The notes beneath the pieces were generated by a model, which did no database searches, was not told where the DNA came from, and saw nothing but the letters and a program-made list of their open reading frames with translations. The position numbers and the translations under genes were made by a program. A DNA stretch of 64,000 bases from Methylobacterium sp. Leaf108 (GTDB lineage Bacteria; Pseudomonadota; Alphaproteobacteria; Rhizobiales; Beijerinckiaceae), in the NCBI RefSeq assembly GCF_001423265.1, contig NZ_LMND01000035.1, positions 259,218 to 323,217 of the forward strand, given 5' to 3'. Of the stretch, positions 7,799 through 15,348 are shown in pieces. Numbering within the stretch: position 1 is the first letter of the stretch; each line of letters begins with the position of its first letter.

Positions 7799-8986
7799 AT
7801 GTCGAACACCCCTCCCCGCGATCCCGGCCGCTTTGGCCGCAGCACCCGCCTGATCCATGCGGGCCGCGACCCCTCGGCCCAGCACGGCTTCGTCAACACC
7901 CCGATCTATCGCGGCTCGACGGTGCTGTTCCCCACCTACGACGACCTGATGCACCGGCGCGGACGCTACGACTACGGCACCAGCGGCTCGCCGACGATGG
8001 ATTCCCTCAAGGACGCCTGGAGCGAACTCACCGGCGCCGCCGGCACTGTCCTGACGCCCTCGGGGCTCGCCGCGCTCACCGTGGCGCTGATGAGCGTGGT
8101 GAGCGCGGGCGACCACCTGCTGGTGACCGATTCCGCCTACCGCCCGACCCGCCTGTTCTGCGAGGGCGTGCTCAAGCGGTTCGGGGTCGAGACGACCTAT
8201 TACGACCCGCTGGTGGGTGCCGGGATCGGCGAGCTGATGCGCGAGACCACCAAGGCGGTGCTGGTGGAGGCGCCGGGTTCGCAGAGCTTCGAGATGCAGG
8301 ACGTGCCGGGCATCGCGGCGGTCGCCCATGCCCGCGGGGCGGCGGTGATCATGGACAACACCTGGGCGACGCCGCTGTTCTTCCCGCCCCACGAACGCGG
8401 GGTCGACATCGCCGTGGAGGCGGGCACCAAGTACCTCAGCGGCGGCTCGGACCTGCTGCTGGGCCTCACCTCGGCCAACGCCGCGCACTGGCCGGCCCTG
8501 CACCGCACCTTCGAGCATTTCGCCATGTGCGCCGGGGCGGAGGACGTGTTTCTGGCGCTGCGCGGCCTGCGCACCATGGAACTGCGCCTGCGCGAGCACG
8601 AGCGCCAGGGGCTCGCCATGGCGCGCTGGCTGCAGGCCCGGCCGGAGGTGCTGCGCGTCCTCCACCCGGCCCTGCCCGACGACCCCGGCCACGCGATCTG
8701 GAAACGCGACTTCTCCGGCTCGTCCGGCCTGTTCGGGGTGATCCTCGAGCCGGTCCCCACCGCGGCGCTCGCCGCCCTGCTCGACGGGCTCGAATTGTTC
8801 GGGATGGGGTTCTCCTGGGGCGGCTTCGAGAGCCTCGTCATCCCCTTCGACTGCAAGACCTACCGCACCGCCACCCGCTGGGAGCCGGGCGGCCCGGGCC
8901 TGCGCTTCCATATCGGGCTGGAGAACCTCGAGGATCTGCAGGCGGATCTGGATGCCGGGTTTGCGCGATTGCGCGCGGCGATGTGA
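7799..8986 (+). CDS. metC: Cystathionine beta-lyase (PLP-dependent)
   Basis: A 395-residue Cys/Met-metabolism PLP enzyme. Visible signatures: HAGRDPSAQHGFVNTPIYRG, the tetramer-contact tyrosines in YDYGTSGSPTMD, TPSGLAALTVAL, the cofactor aspartate near residue 186 (VIMDNTWATPLFF) and the Schiff-base lysine K211 in AGTKYLSGGSD. Cystathionine beta-lyase splits cystathionine into homocysteine, pyruvate and ammonia in methionine synthesis. The closely related cystathionine gamma-lyase/synthase group cannot be fully excluded. ATG 7799 is preferred over a GTG at 7757. It is divergent from the aap operon. Confidence 0.85.
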   Translation: MSNTPPRDPGRFGRSTRLIHAGRDPSAQHGFVNTPIYRGSTVLFPTYDDLMHRRGRYDYGTSGSPTMDSLKDAWSELTGAAGTVLTPSGLAALTVALMSVVSAGDHLLVTDSAYRPTRLFCEGVLKRFGVETTYYDPLVGAGIGELMRETTKAVLVEAPGSQSFEMQDVPGIAAVAHARGAAVIMDNTWATPLFFPPHERGVDIAVEAGTKYLSGGSDLLLGLTSANAAHWPALHRTFEHFAMCAGAEDVFLALRGLRTMELRLREHERQGLAMARWLQARPEVLRVLHPALPDDPGHAIWKRDFSGSSGLFGVILEPVPTAALAALLDGLELFGMGFSWGGFESLVIPFDCKTYRTATRWEPGGPGLRFHIGLENLEDLQADLDAGFARLRAAM

Positions 8987-9020
8987 ACGAGAGATCTCCT
9001 TCGTACAGTGGCGCCGGGCC

Positions 9021-9617
9021 TCACGGCACCAGCCACCGCCCGTCCCAGCCCGCCCCATCGCGAAAGAACCCGGCCCGGCGGTGGCCGCGCCGGTCGAGGT
9101 AGAGGAACTCCAGGGCCTCGGCCCGGACCTGCACGGCGCAGAAGTTGGCGCGGCCGAGGGCCACCGCCTCCTCCGCCTCGGGCAGCGTGTAGGCATCGCC
9201 TTTGGGAATCGTCGCACCCGGGGCCGGGACGGTGCCGTAGCAGACCCGGCTCATCGCGATCGCGCCGGCCCAGGCGGCATCGGCGAGCGCGTCGTCGGTG
9301 TGCAGGCGGGCCTGACCGGACACGCGGATCTGGATCTTGGTGTCCCTGTCGTAGGCGTGCAGCGCGGCAAAGCCGGTGGCGGCGATCTCGTCGGCCTTGC
9401 GCGAGCGTCGGTCGCAATGGAAGCGCAGGGTGCCGGTTTCCCGGTCGGCGGCGCGCAGCACCACGGTGCGCACCTGCGGCCGGCGCTCGGCGTCCACCGT
9501 CGCCAGCGCCGGGGTGTGGAAGCCGCTGCCCGCCTTGCGGGCGCCCTCCCCCAGGAGCCGCCACAGCTCGGCGAGGCTGGCGTCGAGGTCGTCGTGGAAG
9601 GCGGGCAGCGGCGTCAC
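9021..9617 (-). CDS. Pyridoxamine 5'-phosphate oxidase-related flavoprotein
   Basis: The 198-residue product has the split-barrel flavin-binding fold: FHTPALATVDAERRPQVRTV, FHCDRRSRKADEIA and a C-terminal FLYLDRRGHRRAGFFRDG that resembles the heme/PNPOx C-terminal segment. It is shorter than many true PdxH enzymes and its substrate is unknown; it may be a general FMN-dependent oxidoreductase of the pyridoxamine-phosphate oxidase superfamily. The GTG start at 9617 overlaps the stop of the LABN gene (GTGA). It is the last gene of an envelope-glycosylation operon, though why a flavin enzyme sits there is unclear. Confidence 0.7.
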   Translation of the reverse strand: MTPLPAFHDDLDASLAELWRLLGEGARKAGSGFHTPALATVDAERRPQVRTVVLRAADRETGTLRFHCDRRSRKADEIAATGFAALHAYDRDTKIQIRVSGQARLHTDDALADAAWAGAIAMSRVCYGTVPAPGATIPKGDAYTLPEAEEAVALGRANFCAVQVRAEALEFLYLDRRGHRRAGFFRDGAGWDGRWLVP

Positions 9618-9949
9618 GGGGCCTTCGGCGCTCTGCCCCGGCGCTCGCGCACGATCAGCGCGACGTTGCGCAGGTAGATCAGGGTCGAGAGGCCCTGGCC
9701 GAAGATGATCACCGGCTCGCGGCGCACGAAGCCGTAGACCAGGGTCATCAGCCCGCCGGCGATGGAGAGGAACCAGAACGACATCGGGATCACGCTGCGG
9801 CCGGCCCGCTCGCTGGCGATCCACTGAAGGACGAAGCGCGAGCCGAACACCAGCTGCGCGGCGAGCCCGAACACCAGCCACAGGTCGAAGCGGGTGACGA
9901 AGACGTCGTAGACGTAGCCGCCCAGGTCCTCGGAGAGCTGCATCAGCAT
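9614..9949 (-). CDS. Lipid-A-disaccharide synthase N-terminal domain (LABN) membrane protein
   Basis: A 111-residue membrane protein of the LABN family: FGLAAQLVFGSRFVLQWIAS, a conserved ERAGRSVIPMSFWFLSIAGG segment and a third helix at LIYLRNVALIV. These small SWEET-like three-helix proteins were named from a fusion to LpxB and are often found beside GT2 and ArnT-like glycosyltransferases. An envelope-lipid role is inferred only from this context. Start at 9949 (ATG), with a second ATG two codons later. Four-base overlap with the flavoprotein gene and five bases after the GT2 gene. Confidence 0.85.
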   Translation of the reverse strand: MLMQLSEDLGGYVYDVFVTRFDLWLVFGLAAQLVFGSRFVLQWIASERAGRSVIPMSFWFLSIAGGLMTLVYGFVRREPVIIFGQGLSTLIYLRNVALIVRERRGRAPKAP

Positions 9950-9953
9950 GGGG

Positions 9954-10706
9954 TCATCCCTCCGCCACCGCGGGTGCGGGGCGCCGGCGCCGGATCAGCC
10001 ACCAGACCCCGGCGAGATCGAGGAGCCCGACCCAGAGCCGGTCGAACAGGCCGTAGTTCGAGCGCCCGGTGAAGCGCGGCCGGTCGACCACGTCGCGGTG
10101 GACGACACGGTAGCCCTCGCGGGCGACCAGCGCCGGCATGAAGCGGTGGAGCGCATCGAAATACGGCAGCGCCCCGTAGACCTCGCGGCGGAACACCTTG
10201 AGGCCGCAGCCGGTGTCGCGGGTGTCGTCCTTGAGGATGCGCCCGCGCACGCCGTTGGCGATGCGCGACTGCAGCGTCTTGAGGCGCCCGTCCTTGCGCC
10301 CGACGCGCTGGCCCTGCGCCAGGCCGACCCCGGCGCCGCCCGCCTCCAGGGCCGCGAACAGGGAGGGGATGAAGGCGGGGTCGTTCTGGCCGTCGCCGTC
10401 GAGGGTGGCGACGACGGGGCTGCGCACCACCGCGATGCCGCTGCGCACCGCCGCCGACTGGCCGGCGCTGCGGGCGTGGCAGAGCACCCGCAGCCAGGGC
10501 CGGCCGGCCCGGGCGGCGGCCAATGCTGCGGCGGTGCCGTCGGTGGAGCCGTCGTCGACGTAGATCACCTCGAACGGGGCCAGGGGGGCGCAGGCCGCGC
10601 CGATCTCCGCCACCAGGGCGGCGATGTTGCCGGCCTCGTTGCGGACCGGCACCACCACCGAGAGGCGCAAGGACCCGGATTCGGGCAGGGCGGGCAGCAC
10701 GCTCAC
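9954..10706 (-). CDS. Family 2 glycosyltransferase (dolichol/undecaprenyl-phosphate sugar transferase-like)
   Basis: A 250-residue GT2 enzyme. The N-terminal strand LSVVVPVRNEAGNI, the nucleotide-binding YVDDGSTDGTAAAL, the DXD-type motif LDGDGQNDPAF and the acceptor-region DTGCGLKVFRREVY are all present. No long C-terminal membrane pair is visible, only a modestly hydrophobic LWVGLLDLAGVWWLI. Its likely job is to load a sugar on a polyprenyl phosphate, which the GT39 enzyme encoded just upstream then transfers to a lipid such as lipid A. GTG start at 10706 overlaps the previous stop (GTGA). Confidence 0.85.
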   Translation of the reverse strand: MSVLPALPESGSLRLSVVVPVRNEAGNIAALVAEIGAACAPLAPFEVIYVDDGSTDGTAAALAAARAGRPWLRVLCHARSAGQSAAVRSGIAVVRSPVVATLDGDGQNDPAFIPSLFAALEAGGAGVGLAQGQRVGRKDGRLKTLQSRIANGVRGRILKDDTRDTGCGLKVFRREVYGALPYFDALHRFMPALVAREGYRVVHRDVVDRPRFTGRSNYGLFDRLWVGLLDLAGVWWLIRRRRPAPAVAEG

Positions 10707-12439
10707 GGCGTCACCGCATAGGCGGAGAGGTCGACCCGGCGGCCGGTGTTGAGGTTGAAGCCCGAGACCTGCCCGACCACGGAGACCTGACCGCCCGCCA
10801 GGTCCCTCGCCCGCGTCGCCTCGAGGTCGCCGGCGTGGCGGCCGTCGACGAAGACGAGGCGGCAGCCGCCGGCGGAAAGGAAGTCGCGCGCCTCGGCGCC
10901 GGTGTTGAGCATGGTCAGGTCCGTGCCGATGAGGAAGACGAGGCTCGGCTCGCGGTAGCCGAGGCTGGCGACGGCGGGCCGGCAGGGCAGGCGATCGCGG
11001 ATGGCGGCGAGCCGGGGGGAGACCTGGAGCGCGGCCAGCGACGGCTGGGTCAGCCCGAGCACGCCCGGCACGAGCAGGACGGAGGCGAGGACGCCGAGCA
11101 TCATCGCGCGCTCCCGGTGCGCCCGCACCAGCGCCCCGGCGCAGGCGACCGCGACGAGGCTGGCGGCGGCGAGCGGCGCGAGGCCGGCCCAGGGGACCAC
11201 CCGGTCGAGGTGCCAGGCGACCCCGACGAGGCCGGCGCCGAGCCCCACCGGGATCAGCACCACGAGGGCGGCGGCGGCGGCGTGGCGGATCCGGCCCGGC
11301 AGCGTGCCGGCCCGCCAGGGGTCGAGGGCGGCCCCCGGCACCAGGGCCATCACCGCGAGGAGCGCCACCGACGGCATCACCGGCAGGAGGTAGTGCGGGA
11401 GCTTGGTCGGCACCGCCTCGAACAGGAGCCAGGCCGGGACGATCCAGGCGAGCAGGAAGGCGGCGGCATCGGTGCGGCGGTTGGCGAGGGCGAGGGGCAG
11501 GCCCAGCGCCGCGAAGGCGGCTCCCGGCCAGAAGGTGGCGAAGAACACCAGGAGGTAGGTGCCGGGGGGCGCGCCGTGCTTCTCGGCGGCCCCGCCGACC
11601 TTGGCGAGCATGTCCTGCCCCACCGACGCGCTGAGGAAGGCGCCGCCGCTCTTCCAGACGATGGCGACGAACCACGGCGCCACCACGACGAGGGTGAGGG
11701 CGAGGCCGAAGGCGGGCCGCAGCGCGCGCAGCCAGGCGCCGGAGCGGTGGAGGAGGCAGAGCGCCACGGCGGGCAGGCCGACGAAGAGCGGCACCATCGG
11801 CCCCTTGACCAGGATGCCCACGGCGACAGCGGCCCAGAACAGCAGCACCGTGGCCCGGTCGAGGTCGCGCCGGCCGCGCCAGATCCAGGCGCGGGCGAGC
11901 CCGCCCATGGCGGCGGTGCAGCAGGCGGCGAGCAGGGCGTCGGTCTTGGCCAGGTGCGCCTCGGCGCAGAGCATCAGGCAGGTGGCGAACAGGGCGGCGG
12001 CCAGCACCGCCCCGCGCCGGGCGAGGAACACCAGGGCGGCCCAGTAGCTCAGCAGCGCCGCGGCCAGGGCGCCGAGGAGCGAGGGGATGCGGTAGAGGGC
12101 GATGGTGGTGCGGGCCTCGGGCACGCCCAGCGCCTCCCCGGCCGCCACCGCGGCGGCCTGCGCCCAGTGGATGCCCACCGGCTTCTTGTGGCGGGCCTCG
12201 GCCTGGAAGCGGATGTCGACGAGATCGCCGGTCTCCAGCATCTGCTTGGTCGCCTGCGCGAAGCGCGGCTCGTCGCGGTCCATCGGCTGCAGCGAGACCA
12301 GGCCGGGCAGGAAGCAGGCGAGGCAGAGGGCGAGGATGAGCGCGCAGGCGTTGGCGTGGCTGCGGGCACCGAAGGCGAGGACGGTCTCGGCGAACCGGAA
12401 ACGGTCGCCTCGGGTCCGGTCTGCCGCGGGACTGTTCAT
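10703..12439 (-). CDS. ArnT-like family 39 glycosyltransferase (lipid A sugar transferase type)
   Basis: A 578-residue polytopic membrane protein with about twelve helices. The family signature lies in the first periplasmic loop: LQPMDRDEPRFAQATKQMLE, where the acidic Asp/Glu pair is the catalytic site of GT39/ArnT enzymes, followed by RHKKPVGIHWAQAA. A C-terminal soluble domain (YREPSLVFLIG, LVFVDGRHAGDLEA) completes the ArnT layout. It probably moves a sugar from polyprenyl phosphate onto lipid A or another envelope glycolipid at the periplasmic face. First gene of a four-gene overlapping operon. The donor sugar cannot be told from sequence; no aminoarabinose-pathway genes are in the window. 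Confidence 0.85.
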   Translation of the reverse strand: MNSPAADRTRGDRFRFAETVLAFGARSHANACALILALCLACFLPGLVSLQPMDRDEPRFAQATKQMLETGDLVDIRFQAEARHKKPVGIHWAQAAAVAAGEALGVPEARTTIALYRIPSLLGALAAALLSYWAALVFLARRGAVLAAALFATCLMLCAEAHLAKTDALLAACCTAAMGGLARAWIWRGRRDLDRATVLLFWAAVAVGILVKGPMVPLFVGLPAVALCLLHRSGAWLRALRPAFGLALTLVVVAPWFVAIVWKSGGAFLSASVGQDMLAKVGGAAEKHGAPPGTYLLVFFATFWPGAAFAALGLPLALANRRTDAAAFLLAWIVPAWLLFEAVPTKLPHYLLPVMPSVALLAVMALVPGAALDPWRAGTLPGRIRHAAAAALVVLIPVGLGAGLVGVAWHLDRVVPWAGLAPLAAASLVAVACAGALVRAHRERAMMLGVLASVLLVPGVLGLTQPSLAALQVSPRLAAIRDRLPCRPAVASLGYREPSLVFLIGTDLTMLNTGAEARDFLSAGGCRLVFVDGRHAGDLEATRARDLAGGQVSVVGQVSGFNLNTGRRVDLSAYAVTP

Positions 12440-12583
12440 GGCGGGCGGATCATCGAGGCGGCGGCCGTGAAGGCGGGGACAAGCGCGGCTCCGGACCGGC
12501 GCTGCCGAAAAGCGTCCGTGTCGGGGAAGGGCGTCCGTGTCGGGGATGGCCGGGGGAAAGTCAAATTCGGCGCCTCTCCCCTC

Positions 12584-12619
12584 AGGGCGATCGGGTGAAC
12601 CCGATCGCCCTGTGTTTTT
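12584..12619 (+). terminator. Perfect 12-bp hairpin followed by GTGTTTTT
   Basis: Arms AGGGCGATCGGG (12584-12595) and CCCGATCGCCCT (12600-12611) with loop TGAA, followed on the plus strand by GTGTTTTTG. It has the form of an intrinsic terminator, yet no plus-strand gene ends just upstream, so it may belong to a repeat element or to an unseen transcript antisense to the arnT-like promoter region. Confidence 0.4.
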
Positions 12620-12676
12620 GCCGGGCCTCGAGCGCCGGCGGCCACCTCCGCGGCCTTGGCTATCGCTGCGCTCGAT

Positions 12677-12704
12677 GCTTTGCAGGACGGATGTCCTACA
12701 AAGC
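12677..12704. repeat. Imperfect inverted repeat
   Basis: GCTTTGCAGGAC and GTCCTACAAAGC pair over 11 of 12 positions around a GGAT loop. It lies midway between the two CGATCGGGT palindromes. Function unknown. Confidence 0.5.
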
Positions 12705-12739
12705 CTGCTCCGCGGGGCGCTCTTCGCGCGCCGATGGTC

Positions 12740-12764
12740 GACGATCGGGTTTCACCCGATCGTC
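12740..12764. repeat. Second CGATCGGGT palindrome
   Basis: Perfect 11-bp arms GACGATCGGGT and ACCCGATCGTC around a 3-base loop (TTC). It shares CGATCGGGT with the hairpin at 12584, about 155 bp away. It lies 70 bp before the start of the DJ-1/PfpI gene, so it could be a regulator site or one end of a small palindromic element. Confidence 0.5.
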
Positions 12765-12832
12765 CTGCCTCTCCCCGCCACGCCCCGGCCGGGGTAAGGA
12801 GGGGCGAGCGCCGCGCCATCACGGAACCCGCC

Positions 12833-13639
12833 ATGAGCCGACAGATCGACACCCTGCAGGTCGGCCTCCTCGCCTTCCCGCGCGTGCAGCAGCTCGACCT
12901 CACCGCGCCCTACGAGGTCTTCGCCTCGGCCGACGGCATGCAGGTGCATGTGGTGGCCGCCAGCCTCGATCCGGTCGCCAGCGCCACCGGCCTCGTGCTG
13001 ATGCCGACGACGACCTTTTCGGCCTGCCCGGACCTCGACGTGCTGTGCGTGCCCGGCGGGGTCGGGGTGAACGCGCTGATGCAGGACGAGGCGACCCTGG
13101 CCTTCGTGCGCCGGCAGGGGGCCCTTGCGCGCTACGTCACCTCCGTCTGCACGGGGGCGCTGGTGCTCGGGGCGGCCGGGCTTCTGGAGGGGCGGCGGGC
13201 GACCACCCATTGGGCCGCCCTCGACCTGCTGGCGGCGTTCGGGGCGGTGCCCGTGGCCGAGCGGGTGGTGCGCGACGGCAACCTCGTCACCGGCGGCGGC
13301 GTCACGGCCGGGATCGACTTCGCCCTCACGCTTGTGGCCGAGCTGATGGGCCGGGCGGAGGCCGAGCGGGTCCAGCTCGCCCTCGAATACGCCCCCGCCC
13401 CGCCCTTCGACGCCGGTACGCCGCGGACGGCGGGCGCCGACGTCCTGGCCGCGGCTAGGGGGGGCCTGGCCGCGAGCCGAGCCGAGCGCGAGCGGATCGT
13501 GGCCGCCATCACGGGCCAAGTCACAGGCCAAGTCACAGGCCAAGTCACAGGCCAAGTCACAGGCCAAGTCACAGGCCAAGTCACAGGCCAAGTCACAGGC
13601 CAAGTCATCGGCACGGTCACGGATACGCCAGCGCCCTGA
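12833..13639 (+). CDS. DJ-1/PfpI family protein with C-terminal TGQV tandem repeat
   Basis: The 268-residue product begins with a DJ-1/PfpI domain: VGLLAFPRVQQLDLTAPYEV, LDVLCVPGGVGVNALM, and the nucleophile elbow YVTSVCTGALVLGAAGLL with the reactive cysteine, then THWAALDLLAAF. This layout resembles isocyanide hydratases and the N-terminal domain of GlxA-type regulators, but there is no AraC HTH. The substrate is unknown. The last 45 residues contain eight copies of TGQV encoded by a 12-bp minisatellite, an unusual tail that ends in IGTVTDTPAP. The stop overlaps by 23 bp the 3' end of the convergent methyltransferase gene. ATG 12833 chosen because family similarity begins there. Confidence 0.8.
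   Translation: MSRQIDTLQVGLLAFPRVQQLDLTAPYEVFASADGMQVHVVAASLDPVASATGLVLMPTTTFSACPDLDVLCVPGGVGVNALMQDEATLAFVRRQGALARYVTSVCTGALVLGAAGLLEGRRATTHWAALDLLAAFGAVPVAERVVRDGNLVTGGGVTAGIDFALTLVAELMGRAEAERVQLALEYAPAPPFDAGTPRTAGADVLAAARGGLAASRAERERIVAAITGQVTGQVTGQVTGQVTGQVTGQVTGQVTGQVIGTVTDTPAP
13511..13606 (+). repeat. 12-bp tandem repeat, eight copies, coding
   Basis: One copy of ACGGGCCAAGTC followed by seven exact copies of ACAGGCCAAGTC, without interruption. The unit is a multiple of three, so copy-number change would alter the length of the TGQV tail but keep the frame. The exactness of the copies suggests recent expansion by slippage. Confidence 0.95.
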
Positions 13640-14432
13640 ACAGCACCCAGCCCGAATCGGCCGCGCGCTGCTCGGTGAGGCAGGCCCAGGCCTCGTTGTC
13701 GGGTAGCGCCCGCAGGTGGGCCGACCGGAACGGATTGCGCCCCTCGCGCGGGATCGGAACGGCCGCGTGGGTCGCCGCCAGGCGCCCGGCCAGGACGTCG
13801 AGGCTGCGGGTCCCGCCGACGACGTGGTTCTCGACGACGATGTCGGCGCGCGCCAGCGCGGGCGTTTCGGCGGGGTCGAGCACCGCGAGTTCGGCCCCCT
13901 CGATGTCGACGAGGACGAGGGCCCGCCCCGGCTTTTTCGCGATGACCGCCTGGAGGGCGGCCGCCGTGGCCTCCTCCCTGAGGTCGAGGCTCACGTGGTT
14001 GAGCGCCGCATTCGCGCGGATGACCGCGCGCGAGGCCGGATCGCGCTCGAAGGCCACCACCGGCAGCGGCGAGGCGAGCGCCATGCCCACCGCGAAATAG
14101 CCGTTGGCGGCGCCCACATCCACGAACACCCCGTAGGCCGAGAGATCCCGCGCGAACAGGGCGGCGGCGACCTCGCGCTCGTAGTCCCCGAGCAGCATCG
14201 CGATGCCGTCGTGGCCCCAATGCGCCGCCCGGCCGAGCCGCAACCCGCGGAACGGCCCGTCCTCGACGACCCCGCCCGTGGCCGCGTGGATCGCCGCCAG
14301 GTGTCGGCCCTTCACCAGGGCGACGTGGTTGTAGAACAGCGAGGTCGAGACCGCCTCGAACAGCCGCGCGGTGAGGCGGTTGCGCGAGACCACCGCCGTC
14401 ACCGCCTTCAGGCTCGACCTGAGCACACCCAT
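13617..14432 (-). CDS. FkbM-like SAM-dependent methyltransferase
   Basis: A 271-residue protein with a class I methyltransferase core: motif I as FVDVGAANGYFAVGMAL, the acidic ribose-binding position in VVAFERDPASRAVI, and DIEGAELAVLDPAE, as in FkbM-type enzymes. Members methylate sugars or other small molecules; the acceptor here is unknown. The ATG at 14432 has a good purine-rich ribosome binding site (GGAGGGG). Nearby envelope genes (DUF3307 protein, O-antigen ligase) would fit a surface-polysaccharide substrate, but this is only context. Its last 23 bp overlap the convergent DJ-1 gene. Confidence 0.75.
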   Translation of the reverse strand: MGVLRSSLKAVTAVVSRNRLTARLFEAVSTSLFYNHVALVKGRHLAAIHAATGGVVEDGPFRGLRLGRAAHWGHDGIAMLLGDYEREVAAALFARDLSAYGVFVDVGAANGYFAVGMALASPLPVVAFERDPASRAVIRANAALNHVSLDLREEATAAALQAVIAKKPGRALVLVDIEGAELAVLDPAETPALARADIVVENHVVGGTRSLDVLAGRLAATHAAVPIPREGRNPFRSAHLRALPDNEAWACLTEQRAADSGWVLFRALAYP

Positions 14433-14816
14433 CGCCGCCCCTCCCCGCACCGGGTCGATGGTAGAGCACCATCGGCGACGTGCGATAACGCGGCGGGGGT
14501 GAAATGATGGGGACGGATGCTGCGGGCGATGACGGAGGGGGCGGTTTTGAGGGTGTCGCTGCGGCCGGGGGGCGAGCCCTCACCCGGATGGCCTCGCGCG
14601 CCCTGCCCGCGCCCTGCCCAGGACGATCGCGCCGCGCCGATAGGTTTCGCAGCGCCCCGAGGCGAACCCGGCACGCCCGCACCGCATGATCGCCGAACCG
14701 GAGCGATCGACGCTCTGCCCGCGAGAGCCTGGCGCGGGGCCGAAGAACCCGATTTCCCTTGCCCCCATCATGCTCTAGAGCCGTCCCGAACGAGGTCGGC
14801 GGGGAAACATGCGTCC
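14433..14816. other. Intergenic region, no gene seen
   Basis: 384 bp between two divergent genes. Frames in it are composition-driven and lack start signals or family features. It must hold the promoters of the methyltransferase and DUF3307 genes, but I see no clear hexamers. Confidence 0.5.
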
Positions 14817-15200
14817 ATGATCCTGGTCCCCGTCTGGACCGTGACGGCGCTCGCCGCCGTCATGGCGGTCAAGCACTACCTCGCCGACTTCCTCCTCCAG
14901 ACCACATGGATGGCCCGCGGCAAGGAGGGGGCGCGGGGCTGGCTGCTGCCGCTCGCGGCCCATGCCGGCTGCCACGCGGGCCTGACGCTGGCCGTCGCCC
15001 TCGCGGTGGCGCCGCACCTGTGGTGGCTTGCTCTCGTGGACTTCACGATCCATTTCGCGGTCGACCGGGTGAAGGCGATCGTCGGCCGGCGCACCGCCCT
15101 GGTGCCGTCGCAGGCGCCGTTCTGGTGGCTGATGGGCTTCGACCAGCTCCTCCACGGCCTCACCGATCTGGGCCTCGTCACCGCCTTCCTGAGCCTGTGA
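14817..15200 (+). CDS. DUF3307 family membrane protein
   Basis: A 127-residue protein with three to four hydrophobic segments. The family phrase KHYLADFLLQTTWMARGKEG is followed by LAAHAGCHAGLTL and FTIHFAVDRVKAI, and FDQLLHGLTDLGL ends it. DUF3307 proteins are conserved small inner-membrane proteins of unknown function whose His/Asp pattern suggests metal or substrate contacts. ATG 14817 is preferred because MILVPVW begins the first helix; a longer frame upstream has no membrane character. Confidence 0.85.
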   Translation: MILVPVWTVTALAAVMAVKHYLADFLLQTTWMARGKEGARGWLLPLAAHAGCHAGLTLAVALAVAPHLWWLALVDFTIHFAVDRVKAIVGRRTALVPSQAPFWWLMGFDQLLHGLTDLGLVTAFLSL

Positions 15201-15348
15201 TCCGTCGGGCCGCCCATATCCCGGCACGTGGTACGAATTCCGCTGGACACCGCCGGTACGGCGGAACGGGGCCCGACCCCGGCACGCCCGCGTGCCGGAC
15301 CGGGACGGGCCTCGCGACCGACGTCCCGGACCGGGAAGGAGTGCGGAC

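Larger units (their letters stand above)
12440..12832. other. Intergenic region with three hairpins
   Basis: A stretch of 393 bp with no convincing gene. It contains two palindromes sharing the core CGATCGGGT and, between them, a third hairpin; they are listed separately. Short frames here lack ribosome binding sites and recognisable content. Confidence 0.6.

Noticed and set aside
10523..12598. 691-codon open frame on the plus strand
   Set aside because: Antisense to the ArnT-like gene; composition is charged low complexity, with no start signals or motifs.
13511..13606. CRISPR-like regular repeat
   Set aside because: Units are adjacent 12-mers with no spacers and lie within a coding frame; it is a minisatellite.
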